From Comamonadaceae bacterium UBA2121 (GTDB lineage Bacteria > Pseudomonadota > Gammaproteobacteria > Burkholderiales > Burkholderiaceae_C): a stretch of 64,000 nt of DNA. Shown piece after piece: positions 9,716-18,943 of the stretch (the first letter of the stretch is position 1; each line of letters opens with the position of its first letter). The notes below the pieces were generated by a model. It was given only the letters and a program-made list of their open reading frames with translations. It ran no database searches and had not been told where the DNA came from. The stretch is from the NCBI GenBank assembly GCA_002331385.1, contig DCYB01000014.1, positions 308,508 through 372,507 on the forward strand, read 5' to 3'. The position numbers were made by a program, and so were the translations under genes.

Positions 9716-10705
9716 TCATTGCGGAGTGAAGCCGCTGGTCTGGATGATCTTTTTCCACACACTTGTGTACGCTTGTTCGCGCGCGTGCAATTCTGCGGGT
9801 GCCATGTACTCCACCGTCAGCCCCAATGCCACCAATTGCGCACGCACCTCTGGCATGGCGACCACGCGCGCGAGGGCATGCGAGAAGCGCTCGACGAAGG
9901 CCGCCGGCGTGCCTTTGGGCGCGTAGATGCCGTAGTACGGCATCTCCTCGAACCCCTTGAGGCCCAATTCGCCCAGCGTGGGCACGTCAGGCAAGGCCGC
10001 CTGGCGCTTGCCGCCGAGCACCGCCACCACACGCAGCTTGCCTGCCTTGTGGTGTTCCAGAAAGTCCTGCACCGAGCCAATGCCCGCAGGTATCTGGTTG
10101 CCCAGCATGTCCGCAATCATCGGCGCACTGCCGCGATACGGCGCCGCCACCAGATCGAGCTGGAAGCGTTTGCCGATCAACTGCACGAGGAATTCCGGCG
10201 TCGATGCCGGCGCAGGAATGCCCACGGCACTCTTGCCATGGCCTTGCTGCTTCACCCAGTTCACATAGTCGCCAAACGATGGGACCGGCAGACCGGAGGA
10301 CACCGCCAGCGCATTCACGAATGACGCAAAACCACCCACGGGAACAAAGTCCGTGTCCGGCTGGAAACCGGGCTGCTTCACCACCTGCGGCAGGATGGAG
10401 ATGGTGTGGTCGTGCGTGAGAAACAGCGTCGTGCCGTCGGCAGGCGCACTCTTGAGCACCTGCGCTGCGATTTGCCCGCCCGCGCCGGGCCGGTTGTCGA
10501 CGATGACGTTGTCGCCCAGCGGGCCCTTGAGCTTTTCGGCCAGCAGCCGCGCAATCGCGTCGCTGCCGCCACCGGGTGGAAAGCCGACCAGCAGCCGGAT
10601 CGGCTTGCCCGACTGGGCGCGACTCCACGGCGCATGGGCCAGTGCGGTGCCCGCCAACGCGGTGTTCAGAAGGCGGCGGCGCGAGAGGCTCATGCGGTGC
10701 TCCAT
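9716..10705 (-). CDS. Bug/TctC family substrate-binding protein, downstream of argH
   Basis: Second periplasmic Bug-family binding protein of the window, 329 aa. ATG 10705 is used here; ATG 10693 (MSLSRRRLL) is an alternative. A twin-arginine-like SRRRLLNTALAG signal precedes PIRLLVGFPPGGGSDAIARLLAEKL and the VDNRPGAGGQIA ligand-pocket segment. Transcription comes from the right: the argH stop lies only 17 bp before this start, so co-transcription with arginine biosynthesis is likely although no functional tie is known. It has no adjacent membrane subunits; the tctBA pair about 20 kb away could serve it. The ligand is unknown. Confidence 0.92.
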   Translation of the reverse strand: MEHRMSLSRRRLLNTALAGTALAHAPWSRAQSGKPIRLLVGFPPGGGSDAIARLLAEKLKGPLGDNVIVDNRPGAGGQIAAQVLKSAPADGTTLFLTHDHTISILPQVVKQPGFQPDTDFVPVGGFASFVNALAVSSGLPVPSFGDYVNWVKQQGHGKSAVGIPAPASTPEFLVQLIGKRFQLDLVAAPYRGSAPMIADMLGNQIPAGIGSVQDFLEHHKAGKLRVVAVLGGKRQAALPDVPTLGELGLKGFEEMPYYGIYAPKGTPAAFVERFSHALARVVAMPEVRAQLVALGLTVEYMAPAELHAREQAYTSVWKKIIQTSGFTPQ

Positions 10706-10722
10706 ATCGAGATCGGCCCTGA

Positions 10723-12180
10723 TCAGGCCAGACGCGCGCGGTGGCGCGCGATCTGCTGGCGCACCTGCGCTGGTGCGGTTCCGCCCAGCGTGTTGCGGGC
10801 ATTCAGCGAGCCTTCCAGGCTCAGCGCATCGAACACGTCGGCGTCGATGTTCGGGTTGAACGCCTGCAGCTCCGCCAGCGGCAATTCGGTCAGGTCGACG
10901 CCCTTGTGCGTAGCGAGCTTCACGGCGTGCGCAACGGTTTCGTGCGCATCACGGAAAGGCAGGCCCTTCTTGACCAGATAGTCCGCCAGATCGGTCGCGG
11001 TGGCGTAGCCCTTGAGCGCAGCGGCGCGCATGGCCTCGGCGTTCACGCTGATGCCGCCTTCCTTCTGGCCGGTCGCCGCGTTGCGCTGGCCGCCGATCAT
11101 CTCGGCGAAGATGCGCAGCGTGTCCTTGAGCGTGTCCACGGTGTCGAACAGCGGCTCCTTGTCTTCCTGATTGTCCTTGTTGTAGGCCAGCGGCTGGCCC
11201 TTCATCAGTGTGATCAGGCCCATCAGGTGCCCCACGACACGGCCCGTCTTGCCGCGTGCGAGTTCGGGCACGTCCGGGTTTTTCTTCTGCGGCATGATCG
11301 ACGAGCCGGTGGTGAAGCGGTCGGCAATGCGGATGAAGCCGAAGTTCTGGCTCATCCAGATGATGAGCTCTTCCGACAGGCGGCTCACGTGCACCATGCA
11401 CAGGCTGGCCGCGGCAGTGAATTCGATGGCGAAGTCGCGATCGCTCACGCCGTCCAGACTGTTTTGCGACACGCCTTCCATGCCCAGCGTGCGCGCCACG
11501 CGCTCGCGGTCCAGCGGATAGGTCGTGCCCGCCAGCGCGGCGGAGCCCAGCGGCAGCACGTTCACGCGTTTGCGCACGTCACGCATGCGCTCGGCATCGC
11601 GCTGGAACATTTCCACGTAGGCCAACAGGTGGTGCGCAAAGCTCACCGGCTGCGCCACCTGCAGGTGGGTGAAGCCGGGCAGGATCACGTCCACGTTCTT
11701 TTCTGCCACTTCCACAAGCGCCAGTTGCAGCTCGCTCAGCAGGCCCTCGATCAGGTCGATCTCGCCGCGCAGCCACAGGCGCACGTCGGTTGCCACCTGG
11801 TCGTTGCGGCTGCGGCCCGTGTGCAGGCGCTTGCCGGCGTCCCCCACGAGTTGCGTGAGGCGCGCCTCGATGTTCAGGTGCACGTCTTCCAGATCGAGCT
11901 TCCAGTCGAACTGACCGGCTTCGATTTCCTGCGTGATCTGCGCCATTCCCTTTTGAATGGAGGCAAAATCCTCGGCACCGATGATGCCCTGCGCCGCCAG
12001 CATGTCTGCGTGCGCGAGGCTGCCCTGAATGTCGGCCTGCCACATGCGCTTGTCGAAGAACACGCTCGACGTATAGCGCTTGACGAGGTCGCTCATGGGC
12101 TCGGAGAACAAGGCCGACCAGGCCTCGGCCTTGGTGGCGAGCTGGTCCTGGGAGGGTTGCGAGGCTGTGCTTGTTGTCAT
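10723..12180 (-). CDS. argH: Argininosuccinate lyase
   Basis: Cytoplasmic enzyme of the last step of arginine synthesis, splitting argininosuccinate into arginine and fumarate; 485 aa from ATG 12180. An ATG ten codons upstream extends into the divergent promoter region and is less likely. The fumarase/aspartase superfamily signature [12 protein letters not shown] is intact, as are [13 protein letters not shown] and the TxxSxxS-like region before [11 protein letters not shown]. Divergent from the AlgZ-like kinase gene with about 50 bp between starts. The argH-algZ-algR order matches the one known in Pseudomonas. Downstream it runs into a Bug protein gene with a 17 bp gap. Confidence 0.97.
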   Translation of the reverse strand: MTTSTASQPSQDQLATKAEAWSALFSEPMSDLVKRYTSSVFFDKRMWQADIQGSLAHADMLAAQGIIGAEDFASIQKGMAQITQEIEAGQFDWKLDLEDVHLNIEARLTQLVGDAGKRLHTGRSRNDQVATDVRLWLRGEIDLIEGLLSELQLALVEVAEKNVDVILPGFTHLQVAQPVSFAHHLLAYVEMFQRDAERMRDVRKRVNVLPLGSAALAGTTYPLDRERVARTLGMEGVSQNSLDGVSDRDFAIEFTAAASLCMVHVSRLSEELIIWMSQNFGFIRIADRFTTGSSIMPQKKNPDVPELARGKTGRVVGHLMGLITLMKGQPLAYNKDNQEDKEPLFDTVDTLKDTLRIFAEMIGGQRNAATGQKEGGISVNAEAMRAAALKGYATATDLADYLVKKGLPFRDAHETVAHAVKLATHKGVDLTELPLAELQAFNPNIDADVFDALSLEGSLNARNTLGGTAPAQVRQQIARHRARLA

Positions 12181-12232
12181 GAGAAGGCAATAATCCGGTT
12201 GTTCCGACACCCGTAAAAAGCCGGATGCCGCA

Positions 12233-13309
12233 ATGCAAGAGACGGAAATTCTATCGACCCTGCCAGTTTCTGGCCCAAAAGCACCTCAACGCCCCCAGTC
12301 CGATGAGCGGATGCTGGTGTTCGATGCATGCCATATCGGCGTGGTTTTGCGCGCCCTGCTGTTCGTGCAGACCGTGCTGGCGGCGGGCGTCATGTTCCTG
12401 GCCGACGGTGTTTCCGACTGGGTCACGCGGCTGGCGCTGATCAATGGCGGCGCGCTGCCCGCCCTGCTGGGCTGGCTGATCATCACCTGTCTGCTCAAGC
12501 GCCCGCTGCATGGATTGTCGGTGGGCATGCAACGCACCTTCGGCGCTGCACTGGGCGCGTTTGCGGGCGTGCTCGCCTGCTGGCTGCTGTCATGGGTGTT
12601 GACCGATACGGGACCACAGCCGTGGATTGCCAGCGGTGTGAGCGGTGGCCTGATGGCGCTGGCGCTGGTGACCGCGCTGCAAATGCGCGCCCGCGGCAAC
12701 ACGCCCGCAGCCACCACGGCGCGACTGGCCGAGTTGCAAGCCCGCATCCGGCCGCATTTCCTGTTCAACACGCTGAACAGTGCCGTGGCACTGGTGCGCG
12801 AAGAGCCCGCCAAGGCGGAGGCGATTCTGGAAGACCTGAGCGATCTGTTCCGCCACGCCCTCGCCGAGCAACGCGCTACTTCCACCATGGCCGACGAGAT
12901 CGAACTCGCGCGGCGTTATCTGGATATCGAGCAGATCCGCTTTGGCGAGCGCATGCGCGTGCAATGGCAGCTCGACGAGCGCGCCAACAACGCCAGTCTG
13001 CCGCCGCTGCTGCTGCAACCGCTGGTGGAGAACGCTGTCAAACATGGCATCGAGCCGAGCGCCAGCGGCGGCAAGCTGCGCATTTCAACCGAGCAGCGTT
13101 CGCGCCGCGTGATCCTGCAGATCACGAATACCGTGCCGCCTTCCGTGGAAAAGCGGTCACATGGCACACGCGGCCAGGGCATCGCGCTTGCGAATGTACG
13201 TGACCGGTTGCGCCTTCTGCACGATGTCGATTGCGATTTCAGCGCCGGGATGCACAATGGACTGTATCGCGTGCGCATTGCGCTGCCCGCGAACGACTCC
13301 CCCCCGTGA
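12233..13309 (+). CDS. algZ: LytS/AlgZ-type sensor histidine kinase
   Basis: Membrane sensor kinase of the His_kinase (PF06580) family, 358 aa. Four hydrophobic segments lie between about residues 35 and 150. The conserved block [11 protein letters not shown] follows, with H175 as the phosphorylation site, then an ATPase domain with [14 protein letters not shown] (N box) and [14 protein letters not shown] (G box). The LytTR regulator gene starts 7 bp after its stop, so the two form one two-component system. In Pseudomonas the homologous FimS/AlgR pair controls twitching motility and alginate; the targets here are unknown. The hemC gene found next to algR in Pseudomonas is not present. Confidence 0.9.
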   Translation: MQETEILSTLPVSGPKAPQRPQSDERMLVFDACHIGVVLRALLFVQTVLAAGVMFLADGVSDWVTRLALINGGALPALLGWLIITCLLKRPLHGLSVGMQRTFGAALGAFAGVLACWLLSWVLTDTGPQPWIASGVSGGLMALALVTALQMRARGNTPAATTARLAELQARIRPHFLFNTLNSAVALVREEPAKAEAILEDLSDLFRHALAEQRATSTMADEIELARRYLDIEQIRFGERMRVQWQLDERANNASLPPLLLQPLVENAVKHGIEPSASGGKLRISTEQRSRRVILQITNTVPPSVEKRSHGTRGQGIALANVRDRLRLLHDVDCDFSAGMHNGLYRVRIALPANDSPP

Positions 13310-13316
13310 TGGATTT

Positions 13317-14072
13317 ATGGCTGGAATGCACATTCTGATCGTTGATGACGAAGCGTTGGCGCGCAGCCGCCTGCGCGCCCTGCTCGCCGACTGCAACGCC
13401 GGATACACGGTGCGCGAGGCCGCCCACGCCAAAGACGCCCTCACGACACTGCAAAGCACCGACATCGCACCCATCGACACCGTGCTGCTGGACATCCACA
13501 TGCCCGGGCAGGATGGACTGTCGCTGGCACGCGCGATCCAGCAGTTGCCGCAGCCGCCGGCCATCGTCTTCGTGACGGCGCACGCCGACCATGCGGTGAG
13601 CGCTTTTGAGCTGGACGTGGCCGACTACCTGACCAAGCCGGTGCGGCTCGCGCGCCTGCAGCAGGCCCTCGCCAAGACGCAGCGACCGGCGCGCGCCGCA
13701 GCCCAGCCGGTGCAGGACGCGCAGGAGCCCTCCGCTGCGCTGATGATCCAGGAGCGTGGCCGCACGGTGCGCATTCCCATGGCGGAAGTGCTCTATGTGA
13801 AAGCGGAGCAAAAGTACGTGACGGTGCGCACCTTTGCGCGCAGCTATGTGCTGGATGGCTCGCTGCTCGACCTCGAATCGCGGCACGCCGAGCATTTCAT
13901 CCGAATCCACCGCAGCATGCTGGTCGCACGCAATGCCTTGCGCGCGCTGGAAAAGTATTTCGACGACAACGATGGCGAAGGCTGGGCCGTGCGCCTGCAG
14001 GGTCTGGCGGATCTGCTGCCGGTATCGCGCCGGCAGGTGACTGCCGTGCGCGAGGCGCTCAACACGGGTTGA
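13317..14072 (+). CDS. algR: LytTR family response regulator (AlgR-like)
   Basis: Response regulator of about 251 aa, starting at ATG 13317; ATG 13326 (MHILIVDDEALARS) is equally plausible. The receiver domain has the acidic pair in IVDDE, the phospho-acceptor D59 in TVLLDIHMPGQDG and the lysine of DYLTKPVRL. The C-terminal LytTR DNA-binding domain, about residues 145-245, includes VLYVKAEQKYVTVRT and HFIRIHRSMLVAR. It directly follows the AlgZ-like kinase, its probable partner. A longer reading frame beginning at 13161 overlaps the kinase and lacks homology, so it is rejected. Confidence 0.9.
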   Translation: MAGMHILIVDDEALARSRLRALLADCNAGYTVREAAHAKDALTTLQSTDIAPIDTVLLDIHMPGQDGLSLARAIQQLPQPPAIVFVTAHADHAVSAFELDVADYLTKPVRLARLQQALAKTQRPARAAAQPVQDAQEPSAALMIQERGRTVRIPMAEVLYVKAEQKYVTVRTFARSYVLDGSLLDLESRHAEHFIRIHRSMLVARNALRALEKYFDDNDGEGWAVRLQGLADLLPVSRRQVTAVREALNTG

Positions 14073-14076
14073 TGGA

Positions 14077-14093
14077 CACTGAAGGCCGGGCCT

Positions 14094-14099
<6 letters not shown>
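14077..14099. terminator. Palindromic hairpin between convergent algR and ZIP genes
   Basis: Perfect 11 bp inverted repeat CACTGAAGGCC / GGCCTTCAGTG with a single-base centre, overlapping the ZIP stop codon. It lies where the two genes converge and could end transcription from both sides. There is no U-tract on either strand, so it may instead protect the 3' ends. Confidence 0.55.
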
Positions 14100-14954
<855 letters not shown>

Positions 14955-15020
14955 AGCTTTGTATGCGCGCGGCACGGGGCTCGCACGGTGATTCGGTGAA
15001 AACATGATGCGCACACTCGC

Positions 15021-15042
15021 AAAAAAAGCCCCGAAGGGCTTT
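15021..15042 (-). terminator. Rho-independent terminator after the dienelactone hydrolase gene
   Basis: On the minus strand: AAAGCCC, a TTCG tetraloop, GGGCTTT and a run of seven T. The stable UUCG-type loop and U-tract make this a clear intrinsic terminator. It ends the hydrolase transcript just before the ZIP gene. Confidence 0.9.
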
Positions 15043-15153
15043 GCTTGTGCATACAGTCTGAAAACAGACCCGTGAACTGGCGGCGGCGCGGCGCACATTG
15101 TCGCCGCTTTGGCAAGCCTTGGATACGCACGTGGTCACCACCACCGCGCATCG

Positions 15154-16050
15154 TCAGGCCACGCCATGGCTACGGAACCACGCCAACGCGCGCTTCCAAC
15201 CGTCTTCCGCCGCTTCCTTGCGGTAGCTGGGGCGGTAGTCGGCATGAAACGCATGGGGTGCATCCGGGTAGATCACGAACTCTGATTTCTGGGCTGCTGC
15301 TGACCCTTTCTGGAGGGCCGCTTTCATCTTATCAACCGTGTCAAGGGGTATGCCGGAATCTTTTTCACCATACAGCCCGAGCACCGGCGCCTTGAGCTGC
15401 CCCACCACGTCGATCGGGTGTTTGGGCGAGGTCGCCGTGGCATCTCCCAGCAGCCGTCCGTACCACGCCACGCCCGCCTTGACCGGGCCATGCGCGCTGT
15501 ACAACCAGGTGATGCGACCACCCCAGCAAAAGCCGGTGATGCCCAGTTTGGCGACGTCTCCGCCGTTAGCGCCCGCCCACTTCACAGCCGCATCCAAGTC
15601 GCCCATGACCTGCGCATCGGGCACCTTGGAGACCACTTCGCTGATGAGCTTGGCCATTTCACCGTACATCATCGGATCGCCCTGGCGGGCAAAAAGGTCG
15701 GGCGCGATCGCCATGTAGCCCGCTTTGGCGAAACGGCGGCAGGTGTCGGCGATATAGTCGTGCACACCAAATATTTCGGAGATCACCAGCACCACGGGCA
15801 GATTCTTCTTGCCCGCAGGCGCTGCGCGGTAGGCGGTGACCTGAAAACCATTCACGTCGAAATGCACGTCACCCACGGTCAGGCCATCGGCGGGGGTGGA
15901 AATGGCGGTCTGCGCCGCAATTGGCATGACGGACGCGGCATAGCCCACACCCAACGCCACTTTCAGCGCCGTGCGCCGACTGGCCCCGGCCTCGGTGCTG
16001 CTGCCGGGCAGCAAGGCGTCAAAATCCTGCTTCATATCGTCATGGGTCAT
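15154..16050 (-). CDS. Exported dienelactone hydrolase family protein
   Basis: Alpha/beta hydrolase of the dienelactone hydrolase family, 298 aa from ATG 16050, which has a GGAGAG ribosome site; an upstream ATG at 16134 is not supported. The N-terminus has a twin-arginine-like SRRTALKVALGVGYAAS followed by a hydrophobic stretch, so export is likely. The catalytic triad is visible: nucleophile cysteine in GFCWGG, aspartate in GEKDSGIP, and histidine in DAPHAFHADY. Classical enzymes open the lactone ring in chlorocatechol degradation, but exported members act on unknown esters. Divergent from an APH-like kinase gene with an 82 bp gap, and followed by a strong terminator. Confidence 0.9.
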   Translation of the reverse strand: MTHDDMKQDFDALLPGSSTEAGASRRTALKVALGVGYAASVMPIAAQTAISTPADGLTVGDVHFDVNGFQVTAYRAAPAGKKNLPVVLVISEIFGVHDYIADTCRRFAKAGYMAIAPDLFARQGDPMMYGEMAKLISEVVSKVPDAQVMGDLDAAVKWAGANGGDVAKLGITGFCWGGRITWLYSAHGPVKAGVAWYGRLLGDATATSPKHPIDVVGQLKAPVLGLYGEKDSGIPLDTVDKMKAALQKGSAAAQKSEFVIYPDAPHAFHADYRPSYRKEAAEDGWKRALAWFRSHGVA

Positions 16051-16132
16051 GGCTTGTCTCTCCTTGGAATGGATTGTGGAATGGCCTACCTGTGTATTCC
16101 AACCGACTTTCTTACCGTCAGCTTCGTTTCCC

Positions 16133-16942
16133 ATGCTACCTGAGGCAGATTGTTTTGCACCCTACCTGCGCCAATGGCATTTGATGGTCGATGGTGAAAT
16201 GCTCTCGACCCCCTGCGCGCGCCTGCTTCCCGTGCGCACGCCTGCCGGGCCGGCCATGCTCAAGGTATCGCACGCGCCTGAAGAGCAGCGGGGCTACGAC
16301 GTGCTCACCTGGTGGCGCGGCGAAGGTGCGGCGCTCGTGTTCAAACGCGCTGGCCCTGCCTTGCTCATGGAGCGCGCCGACAGCGTGCGCTCACTGATCA
16401 CCATGAGCCAGGACGGGTGCGATGACGAAGCGAGCCGCATCCTGTGTCAGGTGGCGCAACGATTGCACCGGGCTCACAGAGGCGCGGCACTGCCCGCCGC
16501 TCTAGAGCCCTTGCCTGAGCGTTTCGAGGCCTTGCGCCAATCCACCAGCGACCTGCTTGCACCTGCTCGCAGCGCCATGCACGCGCTGCTGGCCGCTCCG
16601 CGTGATGGCGTGGTGCTGCATGGCGACATCCACCACGCCAACGTGCTCGACTTTGGCGCGCGCGGCTGGTTGGCGATCGACCCCAAAGGGCTGCTCGGTG
16701 AAAGCGGGTTCGATCTGGCCAACCTGTTTTGCAATCCGGATGCCACCATCGCACTGTGCCCGGCACGCTTCCAACGGCGCGTGGAAGTCGTGAGCGCTAC
16801 TGCGGATATCGACCGTCAACGTCTGCTGCAATGGATTCTCGCGTGGTCGGGCCTGTCGGCGGCGTGGCATCTGGAAGACGCCACCGACCCCGATGTGGCG
16901 CTGGGCGTTGGCCGCATGGCGCAGGCCGCGCTGCAGCACTGA
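16133..16942 (+). CDS. Aminoglycoside/hydroxyurea resistance kinase family protein (APH(6)-like)
   Basis: Small-molecule phosphotransferase, 269 aa, related to streptomycin 6-phosphotransferases (APH(6), StrB) and hydroxyurea kinases. The catalytic loop VVLHGDIHHANVLDFG and the metal-binding segment WLAIDPKGLLGESGFDLANL match that family closely. The fold and motifs show a kinase; the substrate is not proven, and chromosomal members may act on housekeeping metabolites. No ribosome site is obvious before ATG 16133. It lies divergently to an exported hydrolase and convergently to the cytochrome gene. There is no mobile element nearby, which argues for an intrinsic gene rather than acquired resistance. 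Confidence 0.85.
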   Translation: MLPEADCFAPYLRQWHLMVDGEMLSTPCARLLPVRTPAGPAMLKVSHAPEEQRGYDVLTWWRGEGAALVFKRAGPALLMERADSVRSLITMSQDGCDDEASRILCQVAQRLHRAHRGAALPAALEPLPERFEALRQSTSDLLAPARSAMHALLAAPRDGVVLHGDIHHANVLDFGARGWLAIDPKGLLGESGFDLANLFCNPDATIALCPARFQRRVEVVSATADIDRQRLLQWILAWSGLSAAWHLEDATDPDVALGVGRMAQAALQH

Positions 16943-16973
16943 CGACGCAATGGATGACAGGTTGGCTGGCGCT

Positions 16974-18350
16974 TCAAGGCGCAATCGCGATGTGCTGCTT
17001 GTTGGCGGCAGCGCGCAGTGACGCCACTTTTTCCGCCGTGATGTCGGCTGGCGCCCCTCCCAGTGTGCTGCGCGCATAGTTGGCCAGCGCGGCGATGTCG
17101 GCATCGGAAAGCTTGTCGCCAAAGCCTGGCATTCCGGGAAGCTGTGCCAGACCGCTATCGGGCGCGTGGCGCTTGGGTAGTCCCACAAGGATAGAGAGGA
17201 TCAGGTTGTGTCCGTCCGCCTGGCGCAGCGTACTGTTGCCGCGCAACGGCGGCATGGTGAGGTCGCGCCCAAGGCCATCTGCGCCGTGACAGGCCGAACA
17301 CATCGCCATGTAATGGCCCCGGCCCATAGCCAGCGCACCGCCTCCATCGGCGGGCGCGGCAATGGCCGGCGCAGGCGCTGCGGCAACAGGTGGTTCGCCC
17401 AGAAGAAAAGCCACCAGCGCGGCGTTGTCGTTCTGGCTCAGATACCGTGTGCTGTTGGCAACGACTTCATGCATTTCATCAAAGGCTGAACCCTGTGGCG
17501 CGTAGCCCTGGCGCAAATAGCTGGACAGGTCTTCGGGCGTCCAGCCCCGCGCAGCCAGGCCTGCCGCCGTGATATCAGGAGCTTTATAGAACGACAGCGT
17601 GCCACCCTTTTGCCATTCGCTCTTGTCCATCTGACCGAAGCTGCCGCGCGGCGTATGACACTCCGCGCAGTGGCCCATCACATTGCCCAGATACTGGCCG
17701 CGCAGCCAGGCCTGACTCTGCCCCTGCGAAGCGGCTGGCAGGGGCGCATCACGCAAGAACAGCGCCTTCCAGCCGAGCATCAGCACGCGCAGATTGAACG
17801 GGAAATGCAGGTCTGGCGCCTGGTTGGCTTGTCCCGACGGGCGCGTGTGCAGCAGGTAGCCGTAGATCAGATCGGTATCGGCGCGCGTCATCTGGTGGTA
17901 GCTGGCAAATGGCATGGCCGGATACAGTTGCCTGCTGCCAGGCGCGGTGCCACTGGTCACGGCGCGATGGAACTCCTCCGCAGTCCAGCGGCCGATGCCG
18001 TGGTCGGGATCGGAAGTGATATTGGTGCCGTAGATCGTGCCAAATCCCGTGGAAAGCGGGTAACCGCCCGCAAATGGAGTTCCACCCTGGCTCGTGTGGC
18101 AAGAAATGCAATTGGCCGCCCGCGCGAGATACTCCCCTTGCTTGAGCTGCTCAGGTGTAGATTGCACGTGTTGCGGCTCGCGCGTGGGCGTGGTACTGCG
18201 GTTGCCCCAGACGGCAGCAACCGCGAACAGGATCACGAGCAGGATGAAAACAATCAACACCCAGCGCCAGCCATGGCGCCGCCGCTGCGGCGGCGGTGCC
18301 GTGCGGACATCTTCCACATGAGCGACCTGTGGCGAGTTCATGGCACTCAT
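16974..18350 (-). CDS. Triheme cytochrome c subunit of a molybdenum hydroxylase
   Basis: Membrane-anchored c-type cytochrome, 458 aa from ATG 18350 (ATG 18341 is an alternative). One transmembrane segment (about residues 28-50) anchors it, with the heme domains in the periplasm. Three CxxCH heme sites are seen: CISCH, CAECH and CSACH. This three-domain arrangement is that of the electron-accepting subunit of alcohol/gluconate dehydrogenases and of IorAB/nicotinate-dehydrogenase-like hydroxylases. Its start overlaps the stop of the 2Fe-2S subunit gene by four bases (ATGA), so translation is coupled. It probably passes substrate electrons to the respiratory chain. Confidence 0.93.
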   Translation of the reverse strand: MSAMNSPQVAHVEDVRTAPPPQRRRHGWRWVLIVFILLVILFAVAAVWGNRSTTPTREPQHVQSTPEQLKQGEYLARAANCISCHTSQGGTPFAGGYPLSTGFGTIYGTNITSDPDHGIGRWTAEEFHRAVTSGTAPGSRQLYPAMPFASYHQMTRADTDLIYGYLLHTRPSGQANQAPDLHFPFNLRVLMLGWKALFLRDAPLPAASQGQSQAWLRGQYLGNVMGHCAECHTPRGSFGQMDKSEWQKGGTLSFYKAPDITAAGLAARGWTPEDLSSYLRQGYAPQGSAFDEMHEVVANSTRYLSQNDNAALVAFLLGEPPVAAAPAPAIAAPADGGGALAMGRGHYMAMCSACHGADGLGRDLTMPPLRGNSTLRQADGHNLILSILVGLPKRHAPDSGLAQLPGMPGFGDKLSDADIAALANYARSTLGGAPADITAEKVASLRAAANKQHIAIAP

Positions 18351-18943
18351 CCTTTCGTCGTATAGCCCGGCGTGTGCAGGATGACATCCTTCACGGCCGC
18401 AAAGTAGCGCACATAGCCGGTACAGCGGCACAGATGCGGCGAAAGCGCCTCGGTGATGGTGTCTTCCACAGCGGCCACGGCAATCGGCTTTTTCGCCAGC
18501 TTTTCCAGCAGCACGGTCGCGGCGACCACAAAGCCGGGCGTGCAATAGCCGCACTGGAAACTGAAGTGCTCCAGATATTTCTGCTGCACCGGCGAGATCG
18601 GAATGACCTTGCGCGCGCCACCCTCGGGCGAAGCCGCGGCGGTTGCGGCCTCTGTTCCGGTGGGCGCCTGCGCCGCTGCACCAATGCCTTCAATGGTGCG
18701 CACCTTTTTGCCTGCGAAAAAGTGTGCGCCCGTGATGCAGGTGCGGATCTCCTGGCTGCCGTCCGCACCATCGATGATGACGGCACACGCGCGGCATTCG
18801 CCGATGCCACAACCGAGGCGTGTGCCGGTGAGGTTCAGATATTCATGCAAGAAATCCACCATCGGGGTGCTTTCAGGCACATCCATGGGGCCGACGCTCT
18901 TTCCATTGACGGTGAGCGACAGGGGTTTGGTCGGAATGCTCAT
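18347..18943 (-). CDS. (2Fe-2S)-binding subunit of a molybdenum hydroxylase
   Basis: Iron-sulfur subunit of the xanthine dehydrogenase / isoquinoline oxidoreductase (IorA) type, 198 aa. The plant-ferredoxin-like N-terminal domain has GCGIGECRACAV plus a later Cys in RTC. The C-terminal helical domain has CGYCTPGF and CRCTG for the second cluster. An unusual insert of about 30 residues rich in Ala, Gly and Thr separates the two domains (near residues 85-115). Both ends overlap neighbours by ATGA, so it is the middle gene of a tightly coupled three-gene operon. It relays electrons from the molybdenum centre to the cytochrome. Confidence 0.93.
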   Translation of the reverse strand: MSIPTKPLSLTVNGKSVGPMDVPESTPMVDFLHEYLNLTGTRLGCGIGECRACAVIIDGADGSQEIRTCITGAHFFAGKKVRTIEGIGAAAQAPTGTEAATAAASPEGGARKVIPISPVQQKYLEHFSFQCGYCTPGFVVAATVLLEKLAKKPIAVAAVEDTITEALSPHLCRCTGYVRYFAAVKDVILHTPGYTTKG

